This document shows positions 26,649 to 36,167 of a stretch of 64,000 nt of DNA, one piece after another. This DNA comes from Gemmatimonadota bacterium (GTDB lineage Bacteria > Gemmatimonadota > Gemmatimonadetes > Longimicrobiales > Gaopeijiaceae), in NCBI GenBank assembly GCA_009692205.1, contig SHZR01000009.1, positions 27,667-91,666 of the forward strand, read 5' to 3'. The notes under the pieces were generated by a model. That model was given only the letters and a program-made list of their open reading frames with translations. It was not told the origin of the DNA and did not search any database. Position numbers and translations under genes: made by a program. How positions within the stretch are numbered: the first letter of the stretch is position 1; every line of letters begins with the position of its first letter.

Positions 26649-27188
26649 GTGATCCACATCGCGCTGCTGCGGGCCGTGAACGTCGGGGGCCGCAACCTCG
26701 TCGGGATGGCCGATCTCCGCAGCCTGCTGTCCGACCTGGGCTTCTCGAACCCCAGGACGGTGCTCCAGAGCGGCAATGCGATCTTCGAGAGTGAGTCCGC
26801 AACCGGAAGGCAGCTCGAGCACATCCTCGAGCGGGCGACCTCGGAGCGGCTGGGCGTCGACACCGACTACTTCGTCCGCACCGCCGACCAATGGCACGCG
26901 ATCGTGGCGGACAACCCCTTCCCCGACGAGGCCCGCGACGACCCCGCCCACCTCGTGATGTCGCTCCTCAAGGACGCACCTTCGCCCGCACGGATCACCG
27001 CGCTCCAGCACACCATCACGGGCCGGGAGGTCGTGCGCGCGCGGGGAGATCACGTGTACCTGGTATTTCCGGACGGCATCGGGCGCTCGCGGCTCACCGC
27101 CGCGGTGACCGAGAAGCACTTGGCTACCCGTGCGACCGGACGGAACTGGAACACCGTGCTGAAGCTCGAGGCGCTCATCCAGGGCTGA
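26649..27188 (+). CDS. DUF1697 family protein
   Basis: A 179-residue protein of the widespread DUF1697 family, function unknown. The family start HIALLRAVNVGGRNLVGMADLRSLLSDLGF is intact, with TVLQSGNAIFES around residues 36-48 and the conserved C-terminal TGRNWNTVLKLEAL. Translation begins at GTG 26649. It lies 11 bases after the ADOP permease stop and 32 bases before heme O synthase on the same strand. Confidence 0.9.
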   Translation: MIHIALLRAVNVGGRNLVGMADLRSLLSDLGFSNPRTVLQSGNAIFESESATGRQLEHILERATSERLGVDTDYFVRTADQWHAIVADNPFPDEARDDPAHLVMSLLKDAPSPARITALQHTITGREVVRARGDHVYLVFPDGIGRSRLTAAVTEKHLATRATGRNWNTVLKLEALIQG

Positions 27189-27220
27189 GCGGTGCGGTTT
27201 GACGCTATCTTGTCCACCGA

Positions 27221-28066
27221 ATGAGCCTCGGGGCCTACTACGAGCTGACCAAGCCGGGCATCACCGGATACGTCATGGTCACCGTCGGGGTGAGCGCGGC
27301 GGTCGCGGGGGGCGGCGACCTCGCGCCCGTCCTGGCGCTTCACGCCATCGTGGGCACCGGTCTCGCGACCGCCGGCGCGCTCGCGCTCAATCAATACGTC
27401 GAGCGCGAGGTGGACGCGGTCATGACGCGCACGCGGCATCGGCCCCTCCCCTCGGGACGGCTCCAGCCGAACCAGGCGCTGAGCTTCGGCGCCGCCCTCC
27501 TGGCGGCCGGGCTCGTCTACCTCGCGGTCGCCTGCGGCTGGTGGCCGGCCGCCTTCGCGGCCCTGTCGGGCGTCGCATACCTGGCCGTCTATACGCCGCT
27601 CAAGAAGCGCTCGTACGCAGCGACGCTCGCGGGCGCGGTGCCCGGTGCGCTCCCGACGCTCATCGGGTGGACGGCCGCGACGGGCTCGTTGGACGTCGGC
27701 GCGCTCGCGCTCTTCGCGATCGCCTACCTGTGGCAGCTACCGCACGTGCTCGGGCTCGCCTGGATGCTACGCGCCGACTACGCGCTCGTCGGCTTCAAGC
27801 TCATCCCGGCCGGGGGCGGACGGCTCATCGGAGCCCACATGATGGCCGCCACGGTCCTGCTGCTGCCGGTATCTCTCACGCCGACGCTGCTCGGGATCAC
27901 CGGTGCGTGGTACTTCGGCGGGGCGCTCCTCGCGTCGCTGGGCTTCCTGGCGGTGGCCGTCGGCACTGCGCGCGACATGTCCGAGGCGGCGGCGCGGAAG
28001 CTCTTCCTGGCCTCGCTCGTCTATCACCCTGTGTTGCTGGGGTTCATGTTGTTCGACACGGTATGA
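27221..28066 (+). CDS. ctaB: Protoheme IX farnesyltransferase (heme O synthase)
   Basis: A 281-residue UbiA-superfamily prenyltransferase with about eight or nine membrane helices that farnesylates protoheme to heme O for cytochrome oxidases. The prenyl-diphosphate site NQYVEREVDAVMTRTRHRPL (about residues 66-85) holds the N-x-x-x-D pattern, and the second site YTPLKKRSYAATLAGAVPGALP is near 124. LWQLPHVLGLAWMLRADY (about 170-187) is typical of CtaB. No cytochrome oxidase genes are in the window. A TATCTT -10-like box lies 12 bases before the ATG, so the leader is very short. Confidence 0.93.
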   Translation: MSLGAYYELTKPGITGYVMVTVGVSAAVAGGGDLAPVLALHAIVGTGLATAGALALNQYVEREVDAVMTRTRHRPLPSGRLQPNQALSFGAALLAAGLVYLAVACGWWPAAFAALSGVAYLAVYTPLKKRSYAATLAGAVPGALPTLIGWTAATGSLDVGALALFAIAYLWQLPHVLGLAWMLRADYALVGFKLIPAGGGRLIGAHMMAATVLLLPVSLTPTLLGITGAWYFGGALLASLGFLAVAVGTARDMSEAAARKLFLASLVYHPVLLGFMLFDTV

Positions 28067-28129
28067 TCGACGCCCTTCCCCGCCTCACCGCGGTGCGGGA
28101 ACGAACGGGACATGCATGAGGATTCATCG

Positions 28130-30814
28130 ATGACCGACGTCATCCCCCGCCTCACCGCCGCCCTCACCGGCCGTTACGAGATCGAGCGCGAGCTCGGCGA
28201 GGGCGGCATGGCGACGGTCTACCTGGCGAAAGACCTGAAGCACGGCCGCCGGGTGGCGGTCAAGGTGCTGAAGGCCGAGCTCGCCGCGGTGGTCGGAGCC
28301 GAGAGGTTCCTCGCCGAGATCCAGACGACGGCGAACCTCCAGAATCCGCACATCCTTCCTCTGTTCGATTCGGGACAGGCGGACTCCTTCCTCTACTACG
28401 TCATGCCGTCCGTGGAGGGAGAGACGCTCGCGGACCGGATGGACAGGGAGAAGCAGCTCCCGGTCGACGAGGCGATCTACATCGCGTCGGCCGTGGCGGG
28501 CGCGCTCCAGCACGCGCACGACAAGGGCGTGATCCACAGGGACATCAAGCCCGCGAACATCCTCATGCTCGAGGGCGAGCCGCTCGTGGCCGACTTCGGC
28601 ATCGCGATCGCGGTCGGAGCCGCGGGCGGCAGCCGCCTCACCGCGACGGGCCTCTCGGTGGGGACGCCCTACTACATGAGCCCCGAGCAGGCGACCGGAG
28701 ACGTCGCGATCGGGCCGGCGAGCGACATCTACGCGCTCGCGTGCGTCCTGTACGAGATGCTGATCGGTGAGCCGCCCTACCCCGGGAGCACGGCGCAGGC
28801 GGTGCTCGGCAGGATCATCCAGGGAATTCCCGTCTCGGCGACGACGATCCGCCGAGCGGTCCCGCCGCATGTGGACGCCGCCATTCGGAAGGCGCTCGAG
28901 AAGCTGCCCGCCGACCGGTTCTCGAGCGCGCAGGACTTCGCGAAGGCGCTCGCCGACCCGTCTTTCCGCTACGGCGCGACCACGGACTCGGTGGCGATGG
29001 CCGCGAGCGGGGCCTGGAAGCGCGTCGCAGTCGCCGCGTCCGTGGTATCCGTCTCGCTGGCGGCGGCGCTGGCGTTCGTGCTGCTCCGCCCCGAGCCGCC
29101 GCTGCCCGTCGAACGCTTTTCGCTGCTGCCCGTTCCCGGGCAGGTGGCCGACTACGACTTCGCGCTCTCGGACGACGGCGCCTCGCTCGTGTTCGAGCGC
29201 CGGGAGGACGGAAGCACGCATCTCGCGCTGCGGCGGTTCGACAACCTGGAGGCGACCACCATCCCGGGAACCGAGGAAGGGTTCAGTCCCGCATTGTCAC
29301 CGGACGGAACCGAGGTCGCCTTCGTCGCCCAGCCGGTGCTCAAGGTGACGCCCCTGCTCGGTGGAGTGACGCGGACGGTCGCCGACTCTGCGTTCTGCTG
29401 CACGCGCTGGGGCGCGGACGGCTACATCTACTTTCCCGATCTCAGCCGGGGCATCAGGCGCGTCCCCGCCGAGGGCGGCACGGTAGAGACGGTCACGGCT
29501 CGCGCCGCGCAGGACGACGGGGCGCACGGCGAATTCCAGATCCTCCCCGGTGGGGATACGGGTGTCTTCACGGTGTGGGGCTCGCCCTTCCGGATCGACG
29601 CGATACGGCTGTCCACCGGGGAGCGGCGGACCGTCACACCGGGCGTGAGGCCGTTCCTGACCCGGGACGGAGACCTCGTCTTCAGCACCATCGACGGCCA
29701 GATCCTCGCCGCCGCCTTCGACGCCGACGCGCTCGCGCTCGCCGGTCCGGCGGTTCCGTTCGTGGAGGGCGTTCGGGTCGACGGCGACAGCTATCCGTTC
29801 TACGCGTTGTCGCCCAGCGGGACGCTGGCGTACTGGACCGGAGTCGCTTGCGGCGCCGGGTCGGCCCAACTGGTGTGGGTGACGAGGACTGGGGAAGTGA
29901 CGCCGGTCGACCCTGATTGGGAATTCAATCCGGGCGCGAGCGAAGGGGCCGTGGCGCTGTCGCCCGACGGGCGCCGAGCGGCGGTGAAGATCGACTCGGA
30001 GGCCGGTGAGGACATCTGGATCAAGCAGCTCGACGCCGGGCCCCTCTCGCGGCTCACCTTCGACCCGGCGGTCGACTTCCGCCCGCGATGGTCCAAGGAC
30101 GGCCGCTCCATCGTCTTCGCCTCGGCCCGTGTGTCGGGCGGCGACCACTACGATCTCTGGATCCAGCCGGCCGATGGAACCGGGTCCCCGCGGATCCTCC
30201 TCGATCTGGACGAAGCGATCCTCGAGGTCGACCAGCCTCCCGACGAGTCGATGTTCGTGCTCCGCTTGGGGGGCGGCGCCGGAGCGACCGGCATTCGCGA
30301 CCTCGTCGGCCTGCGCGTCGGCGACAGCGTCACGGTGCCGCTCGCCGCAGAGCCCTACGACGAGAAGGCGGCCGCGCTCTCTCCCGACGGACGTTGGCTG
30401 GCATACGAGTCGACGGAGACCGGCCGTGACGAGATTTACGTGCGGCCATTTCCCGACGTGAACGCCGGCAAATGGCAGGTCTCTAGCCAGGGGGGCTTCA
30501 ACCCGCGTTGGGCTCGCAACGGGCGCGAGATCTACTACGTCGACGGCGACCGCTCGCTGGTCGCGGCCCGGGTTTCCGGGACCGTCGGGTTCGAGGTGAC
30601 GGGAAGCGAGCGACTCTTCTCGGTCGCCGATCTCAACCTCGAGGCGGGCCCCAACTACACGAGCTGGGACGTCGCAGCGGATGGCCGCTTCATGTTCATC
30701 CGGACAGGCGGGCCCGACTCAGGGGACCGTCCCAACGAGTTCGTGCTGGTCCAGAACTGGCTCGAGGAAGTCAGGGCGCGGCTGCGCAGGCAGACCGACC
30801 CGCGCGCGGCCTAG
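28130..30814 (+). CDS. Ser/Thr protein kinase with PD40 (WD40-like) sensor
   Basis: An 894-residue transmembrane kinase. The Hanks kinase domain (about 15-275) has LGEGGMATVYLA, catalytic Lys45 (VAVKVLK), the loop HRDIKPAN (Asp138) and VADFG (about 154-158). One membrane helix (about 297-318) leads to an extracytoplasmic TolB/PD40-like beta-propeller of about 560 residues with repeated LSPDG motifs (for example ALSPDGTEVAF, ALSPDGRRAAVK). The ATG at 28130 is preceded by GAGG; an in-frame ATG at 28112 is possible. This architecture is abundant in Gemmatimonadota and Acidobacteriota. Targets and ligand are unknown. Confidence 0.92.
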   Translation: MTDVIPRLTAALTGRYEIERELGEGGMATVYLAKDLKHGRRVAVKVLKAELAAVVGAERFLAEIQTTANLQNPHILPLFDSGQADSFLYYVMPSVEGETLADRMDREKQLPVDEAIYIASAVAGALQHAHDKGVIHRDIKPANILMLEGEPLVADFGIAIAVGAAGGSRLTATGLSVGTPYYMSPEQATGDVAIGPASDIYALACVLYEMLIGEPPYPGSTAQAVLGRIIQGIPVSATTIRRAVPPHVDAAIRKALEKLPADRFSSAQDFAKALADPSFRYGATTDSVAMAASGAWKRVAVAASVVSVSLAAALAFVLLRPEPPLPVERFSLLPVPGQVADYDFALSDDGASLVFERREDGSTHLALRRFDNLEATTIPGTEEGFSPALSPDGTEVAFVAQPVLKVTPLLGGVTRTVADSAFCCTRWGADGYIYFPDLSRGIRRVPAEGGTVETVTARAAQDDGAHGEFQILPGGDTGVFTVWGSPFRIDAIRLSTGERRTVTPGVRPFLTRDGDLVFSTIDGQILAAAFDADALALAGPAVPFVEGVRVDGDSYPFYALSPSGTLAYWTGVACGAGSAQLVWVTRTGEVTPVDPDWEFNPGASEGAVALSPDGRRAAVKIDSEAGEDIWIKQLDAGPLSRLTFDPAVDFRPRWSKDGRSIVFASARVSGGDHYDLWIQPADGTGSPRILLDLDEAILEVDQPPDESMFVLRLGGGAGATGIRDLVGLRVGDSVTVPLAAEPYDEKAAALSPDGRWLAYESTETGRDEIYVRPFPDVNAGKWQVSSQGGFNPRWARNGREIYYVDGDRSLVAARVSGTVGFEVTGSERLFSVADLNLEAGPNYTSWDVAADGRFMFIRTGGPDSGDRPNEFVLVQNWLEEVRARLRRQTDPRAA

Positions 30815-31491
30815 CTCGGCGGGGACCGGTCGGAGAGACGGCGAAGGACCTTCTTGTGCGCGCGGTTCACCAGGGGCGCTCCCGCGGCTATGCGCGCCGC
30901 GAGGCCGTACCCCTGCTCCACCACCGCCCGGTCCGGGTGCACTCGGTTGACCAGCCCAACCGTGCGCGCATGCTCCGCGTCGATCAACGCACCGCTCCGT
31001 AGGGTCTTGAGAGCGGGACTCCCGCCGAGCAATTGAGCTAGCGGCCCGAGTCCTTCGTCCGACGCCGCGCTCCCGGAGCGCTCGATCGGTGCACCGAAGC
31101 GGCTCGACTCCCCGCACACCCGCAGGTCGCAGCAGGCGGCGATGTCGAGGTCCTCACCGCCGCACATGCCCTCGATGACCGCTACCGTGGGGTGCCTGCA
31201 GGCGCGCACCGCCCGGAGCGCCGAGGAGACCGCGTCCGAGTAGGCTTGTGCGTCGGAGGGCTCCCCCGACTCCGGCGAGAACGCCGAGCCGTCGGAACCT
31301 GCGGAGATCGCCCGACCTCCGGCCCCGCGCACGACGACGCACTGCACGTCCGCCCTCTCGGAGAGAGCCTCGAAGGCCTCGGCGAGCGACCGCCAGCCCG
31401 CCAGGTCGAGCGCCGCGTCCCGTGCGGCCGCGGCGAGCTGGACGGTGGCCAGCGGCCTCGTCACGTCGACACGGATCTGCGAGCCCATCAT
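30811..31491 (-). CDS. Enoyl-CoA hydratase/isomerase-like protein with altered active site
   Basis: A 226-residue crotonase-fold protein, shorter than typical. The oxyanion-hole region GGRAISAGSDGSAF is present, but the hydratase glutamates are not in their usual places: the first block reads GMCGGEDLDIAACCDL and the second FGAPIERSG instead of FGxPE. It may therefore catalyse another crotonase reaction or be inactive. It converges on the PD40 kinase gene (four-base stop overlap). Its ATG at 31491 (or 31488) is only three bases from the divergent oxidoreductase start. The substrate is unknown. Confidence 0.8.
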   Translation of the reverse strand: MMGSQIRVDVTRPLATVQLAAAARDAALDLAGWRSLAEAFEALSERADVQCVVVRGAGGRAISAGSDGSAFSPESGEPSDAQAYSDAVSSALRAVRACRHPTVAVIEGMCGGEDLDIAACCDLRVCGESSRFGAPIERSGSAASDEGLGPLAQLLGGSPALKTLRSGALIDAEHARTVGLVNRVHPDRAVVEQGYGLAARIAAGAPLVNRAHKKVLRRLSDRSPPS

Positions 31492-31494
31492 CCA

Positions 31495-34449
31495 ATGTCT
31501 GATGCGATGAGCGGCGAGCGCCACTACAATCTCGCCGAGCCGTTTCACGGCATGTCGCCCCCAACCCCCTCCGACTTCGTGCCCGAGACCCACCGCGCTC
31601 CCGGAGACCCAGGCCTTGCCGGCAAGCTCGAGCGCTCGCTCGAGGGCCAGGTGCGCTTCGACGCGTTCACGCGGGGGCTCTACTCGACCGACGCGTCCCA
31701 CTACCAGATCGAGCCGCTCGGCGTCGTGTTCCCCAAGTCGGTAGCGGACGTCGAGGCGGTCTTCGAGATCGCGCGGACGGAGGGCGTGCCCGTGCTCCCG
31801 CGCGGGGCCGGGACCTCGCAAGGCGGGCAGGCGATCGGGCGCGCCATCGTGCTGGACACCAGCCGATGGCTCACGGGCATCGGCGACGTGGTCGGCACGC
31901 ACATCGAGGTCGAGCCCGGCGTCGTGCTCGACCGCCTGAACGCGCGCCTCAAGCCGTCGGGCCTATGCTTCCCGGTCGATCCCTCCACCAGCAGCCGCGC
32001 GACCCTCGGCGGCATGGCCGGAAACAACAGCGCCGGCACACGCTCGCTCAAATACGGCATGATGGTCGACAACGTATCCGCGGCCGAGGTCGTACTCGCC
32101 GACGGCCGGCGCTTCTGGTTGGGCGACGGCATGTCCGGCGCCCGCGCGATGCCGAGCGAGGCCGCCGCTCTCCGCGCGTTGTTCGCGCGCGAGGCCGACG
32201 AGATCGAGCGCCGCACACCCCGCACGCTCCGCAACGTCGCCGGGTACTCCCTCGATCGACTCCACCCCGATCGCGAGAACCTCGCCCAGCTCCTCGTGGG
32301 CTCCGAAGGGACTTTGGCCTTCTTCTCGCGCCTCAGGCTGAAGCTCAGCCCGATCCCGGAGCGCCGCGTCGTCGGCGTCTGTCACTTCCCCAGCCTGGTC
32401 GAGGCGCTCGACACCGTGCAGCACATCGTGCGGCTGGACCCGAGCGCGGTTGAGCTCGTGGACCGGACGGTGCTGCGCCTCGCGGGAGAGCGACCCGACT
32501 ACCGCGTGGTCCTCGAGCGCTTCGTGCGCGGTTCGCCGGGCGCGCTGCTCCTCGTGGAGCTGTCGGCGGACGCAGGCGAGGCGGATCTCGCGGGGCGCCT
32601 CGACGATCTCGCGGCACTGCTCGGCGAACTCGGATATCCAGACAGCGTCGTGCGCGTGCAGGATCGGACCTCACAGGCGGACCTGTGGAACGTGCGGCAG
32701 GGCAGCCTCAGCATCGTCATGTCGATGGCGGGGCCGCGGAGGCCGGTATCGTTCATCGAGGACTGTGCCGTGCCGCTCGAGCATCTCGCCGCATACGCGC
32801 GGCGTGTCGACGAGATCTTCGCGCACCACGACGTCGAGGGCACGTGGTACGCGCATGCGTCGGTCGGATGCCTGCACGTGCGGCCGGCGCTCAACCTCAA
32901 GGACCCGGACGACGTCGCGCTGGTGCGGACCATCGCGGAGGCCGTGCACGTGGTCGTCCGCGAGCTGGGCGGCACGCACTCGGGCGAGCACGGGGACGGC
33001 CTCGTGCGCTCGGAGTTCCTGCGGACCATGCTCGGCGACCGGATGGTCGGCGCCTACGCCGAAGTGAAGCGCACGTTCGATCCACACGGCATGATGAACC
33101 CCGGCAAGATCGTCGATCCGCCGCGCATGGACGACCGCTCGCTCTTCCGCTTCCATCCGGGCTACACGGGGCGGACGCTTCCCGTGGTGCTCGACTGGAG
33201 CGCGACCGGAGGGCTGCTCGGCGCGGTCGAGCGGTGCGACAACAACGGCGCGTGCCGAAAGTCCGACCCCGAGGTGATGTGTCCGTCGTTTCGCGTCACC
33301 AAGGACGAACGGCACAGCACGCGCGGGCGGGCCAACGCGCTTCGGCTCGCGCTGAGCGGTCAGCTCGGTGACGGCGCTGGAGCCGGCGGCCTCGACTCGC
33401 CCGAGATGACCGAGGCGCTCTCACTCTGCATCTCGTGCAAGGCGTGCAAGCGCGAGTGCCCCACGGGCGTCGACATGGCGCGCATCAAGCTCGAGTGGCA
33501 GCACCGCCAGAACGGGCTGCACGGCGTGCCGCTGCGGGAGCGCGTGCTGGCGGGACTGCCGCGCGTCGCGCCGACGGTCGGACGGCTCGGAGCGCTCGCC
33601 AACCTGGGTGGGCGGTCGGCCGGCCGCGTGCTCGGCTTTGCGCCCAAGCGCACGCTGCCGCGCTGGTCGCGGCGTCCATGGCGCGACGACGAGCTGCCAC
33701 GACCCGATGCGCCCGAGGCCGTGCTCTTCGTCGACACGTTCACGCGCTGGCTCGAGCCGGAGAACGCGCGGGCGGCGTGTCGCGTGTTGGAGCGCGGTGG
33801 CTGGTCGGCGACGGCCGCGCGTGCGCCCGCCGGCGAGCGACCCCTGTGTTGTGGGCGGACCTATCTGAGCGCCGGCATGCTGGATGAAGCGCGGGAGGAG
33901 GCACGGCGCACCGTGGACGCGCTGGCGGGGCATGCGCACGCCGGCAAGGCCATCGTGGGCCTGGAGCCTTCATGCCTCTACACACTCAAGGACGAGGTGC
34001 CGTCGCTCGTGCCCACCCCCGCGGCGCGGGCCGTCGCCGACCGGGCCGTGCTGCTCGAGGAGCTCGTCGATCGCGCGTGGTCGGAGGGGCGCGAGCTGCC
34101 GTTCAGCAACGAATCACGCGTCGGCTCTGTGCTCGTGCACGGCCACTGCCACCAGAAGGCGTTCGGGGGAGTCGCTGCGACGCTGCGCATGCTCGGCCGC
34201 ATCCCGGGTGCGAAAGTGACCGCGATCGAGTCGAGCTGCTGCGGGATGGCCGGCTCGTTCGGGTACCATGCCGAGCACTACGACGTCTCGATGCAGATGG
34301 GTGAGCTGTCGCTCTTTCCGGCGGTGCGGGGTGCGGACGAAGGCGCGACCATCGTCGCGGACGGGACGAGCTGCCGGGCGCAGATCGCGGATGGCACGGG
34401 GCGACAAGCCGTGCATGCGGCGGTGGTGCTGGACGGGGCGCTGGCGTAA
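31495..34449 (+). CDS. FAD-linked oxidase fused to GlpC-like Fe-S/CCG domains
   Basis: A 984-residue fusion resembling YdiJ-type D-2-hydroxyacid (2-hydroxyglutarate or lactate) dehydrogenases. An FAD-binding PCMH domain (about 60-285; GVPVLPRGAGTSQGGQAIGRAIV and GGMAGNNSAGTRSLKYG) and an FAD-oxidase C domain (about 290-560) are followed by an Fe-S region: CDNNGACRKSDPEVMCP near 582 and CISCKACKRECPTGVD near 644, with two CCG-type domains (CCGRTYLSAG near 785; SSCCGMAGSFGYHAEH near 914). Electrons probably pass to the quinone pool. The ATG at 31495 lies three bases from the divergent crotonase; 31552 is an alternative start. Confidence 0.9.
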   Translation: MSDAMSGERHYNLAEPFHGMSPPTPSDFVPETHRAPGDPGLAGKLERSLEGQVRFDAFTRGLYSTDASHYQIEPLGVVFPKSVADVEAVFEIARTEGVPVLPRGAGTSQGGQAIGRAIVLDTSRWLTGIGDVVGTHIEVEPGVVLDRLNARLKPSGLCFPVDPSTSSRATLGGMAGNNSAGTRSLKYGMMVDNVSAAEVVLADGRRFWLGDGMSGARAMPSEAAALRALFAREADEIERRTPRTLRNVAGYSLDRLHPDRENLAQLLVGSEGTLAFFSRLRLKLSPIPERRVVGVCHFPSLVEALDTVQHIVRLDPSAVELVDRTVLRLAGERPDYRVVLERFVRGSPGALLLVELSADAGEADLAGRLDDLAALLGELGYPDSVVRVQDRTSQADLWNVRQGSLSIVMSMAGPRRPVSFIEDCAVPLEHLAAYARRVDEIFAHHDVEGTWYAHASVGCLHVRPALNLKDPDDVALVRTIAEAVHVVVRELGGTHSGEHGDGLVRSEFLRTMLGDRMVGAYAEVKRTFDPHGMMNPGKIVDPPRMDDRSLFRFHPGYTGRTLPVVLDWSATGGLLGAVERCDNNGACRKSDPEVMCPSFRVTKDERHSTRGRANALRLALSGQLGDGAGAGGLDSPEMTEALSLCISCKACKRECPTGVDMARIKLEWQHRQNGLHGVPLRERVLAGLPRVAPTVGRLGALANLGGRSAGRVLGFAPKRTLPRWSRRPWRDDELPRPDAPEAVLFVDTFTRWLEPENARAACRVLERGGWSATAARAPAGERPLCCGRTYLSAGMLDEAREEARRTVDALAGHAHAGKAIVGLEPSCLYTLKDEVPSLVPTPAARAVADRAVLLEELVDRAWSEGRELPFSNESRVGSVLVHGHCHQKAFGGVAATLRMLGRIPGAKVTAIESSCCGMAGSFGYHAEHYDVSMQMGELSLFPAVRGADEGATIVADGTSCRAQIADGTGRQAVHAAVVLDGALA

Positions 34450-34729
34450 AGCCCACCGCGCACCCCGGGCGCCGCACTCGACTGTGGAAAAGCTGTCCCA
34501 TCCAGACATGGACGGATCCTGAGAGACACGGAGGGTGAGGGTAGAGTATGGAGCATACGCTGCCGCCCTGGCGCCGCTCGCTTAGCTCCACTCGTCGTCG
34601 ACGACCTGACCCACCTCGCGAAGCCTCGGACGCATGGTTCAGCAGCCTCGCGCGATCCCAAAGCGTCGCCGACCGCCCCCTTATCTTGGAGGCGTTGGTA
34701 TCGATCAACGGGGACGGGAGGGGTGGACG

Positions 34730-36117
34730 ATGGATCGAGAAGCGATGGAGCTCGAAGCTATGGAGTCGGACGCTCGTTTGGAGCGCATGGACCGGGTGGC
34801 GGTCCTCTATGCGGAGATCACGGCGGCGACGCGTGAGTTCCTGAGGGCGCTGGCGGAGTCCGACCGCCATCGGGACTGGGCCGAAGCAGGCTTCGCGTCC
34901 TGCTCCGACTGGCTGGCATGGCGGATCGGCGTGACGCGCATGACGGCGAGCGAGAAGGTGCGTGCCGCGAAGGCACTCGAAGACTTGCCGCTGATCTCGG
35001 AGGCGATGGGTCGGGGCGATCTCTCGTTCAGTAAAGTGCGGGCGCTCACGCGCGTCGCGACTCCGGAGAACGAGGCCGAACTGCTCGCGTTCGCGAGGGC
35101 GGGCTCGACGGCGAGCCTCGAGCGACTCGTGCGGGGCTGGAAGACGATGGACCGCGCTGGCGAGCAGCGGGCCGAGCAACTCCGCCATCGCATGCGCTCG
35201 TTCTCGGTCTTCCCCGACGGAGAGGGCATGTACCTCGTACGGGGCCGTCTGACGCCCGAGGTCGCCGCCGTGCTGATGCGCGCGGTCGAGGCGGCGGGCG
35301 ATGCACTGTAGCGGTACGCGCGGCTGGCGATGACGCCGCGCAGGACGATGAGCGCCCCGATCCGGAGCAGCGACGGGCGGACGCGGTGGGCCTGCTCGCC
35401 GAGCGGGCGCTGGCGGTCGGGTTCGCCGGGGAGGACGTGCCGGTCTCAGGCTCGCGGGCCGAGCGCTACCAAGTCGTGCTGCACGTCGAGCCGGCGACGC
35501 TCCGCGCCCAGGGTGAGCCCGGGATGTCCGAACTGGAGGACGGCACTCGATTTTTAGCTGAAAATTCCCGGCGGCTGGCGTGCGACGCTTCGGTCGTCGA
35601 GGTGGCGAAGGGTCCTGACGGCTCGGTGCTCGACGTCGGGCGCAGGAGTCGGACCGTCCCGCCCGCGCTCCGGCGGGCCCTCGAGGCCCCGGACCGCGGG
35701 TGCCGGTTCCCGGGGTGTGGGCTCCGGTTCACGGATGCGCATCACATCGAGCACTGGGCGGACGGCGGAGAGACGAGCCTCAGGAACACGCTTTTGCTAT
35801 GTGGCCGACACCATCGGCTCGTGCACGAGGAGGGGCACCGAGTCTTCAGCGATGCGAATGGACAGGTGGTCTTCTTCTCGCCGACGGGCAAGGCGATCGC
35901 CGCGTCGCCGCCGCGACCGTCCCTGTCGGCGGATCCGCTAGAGGAGCTCGTGCGCAGGAACCGTGAGCGCGATGTCGCGCCCAACCGGCGGAGCGGAATG
36001 CCCGAGTGGAAGCGTGACCGTGACGTCCCGAGGGAGATCGAGGCCGCGGCGCTCGAGGCGTTGGAAGGGCGCGAGGTGCTGGACGCCCAAGGAAAGGCGT
36101 CGACCGAGGTCGCGTGA
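34730..36117 (+). pseudogene. DUF222-HNH endonuclease broken by a frameshift
   Basis: The N-terminal DUF222 part (MDREAMELEAMESDARLERM... to LMRAVEAAGDAL) runs from ATG 34730, which has a GGGAGGGG RBS, to a TAG at 35309-35311. The rest of the family continues in another frame from about 35312: DDERPDPEQRRADAVGLLAERALA leads to the HNH domain CRFPGCGLRFTDAHHIEHWADGG (near 35703) and NTLLLCGRHHRLVHEEGH. One base gained or lost near 35305-35315 would restore a roughly 460-residue DUF222-HNH protein. Such proteins are common, often multi-copy and possibly selfish nucleases. The downstream part alone has a GTG start at 35386. About 280 featureless bases precede the gene. Confidence 0.8.
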
Positions 36118-36148
36118 GGTTCGTGCAGTCACAGCAACGACGGTTCTC

Positions 36149-36167
36149 GGGCGGAGGCTGGCCGCCC
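36149..36167. terminator. Hairpin between convergent HNH and beta-CASP genes
   Basis: Perfect inverted repeat GGGCGG / CCGCCC (36149-36154, 36162-36167) with a seven-base loop, between the DUF222-HNH stop and the stop of the nuclease gene. No T-run. Confidence 0.4.
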
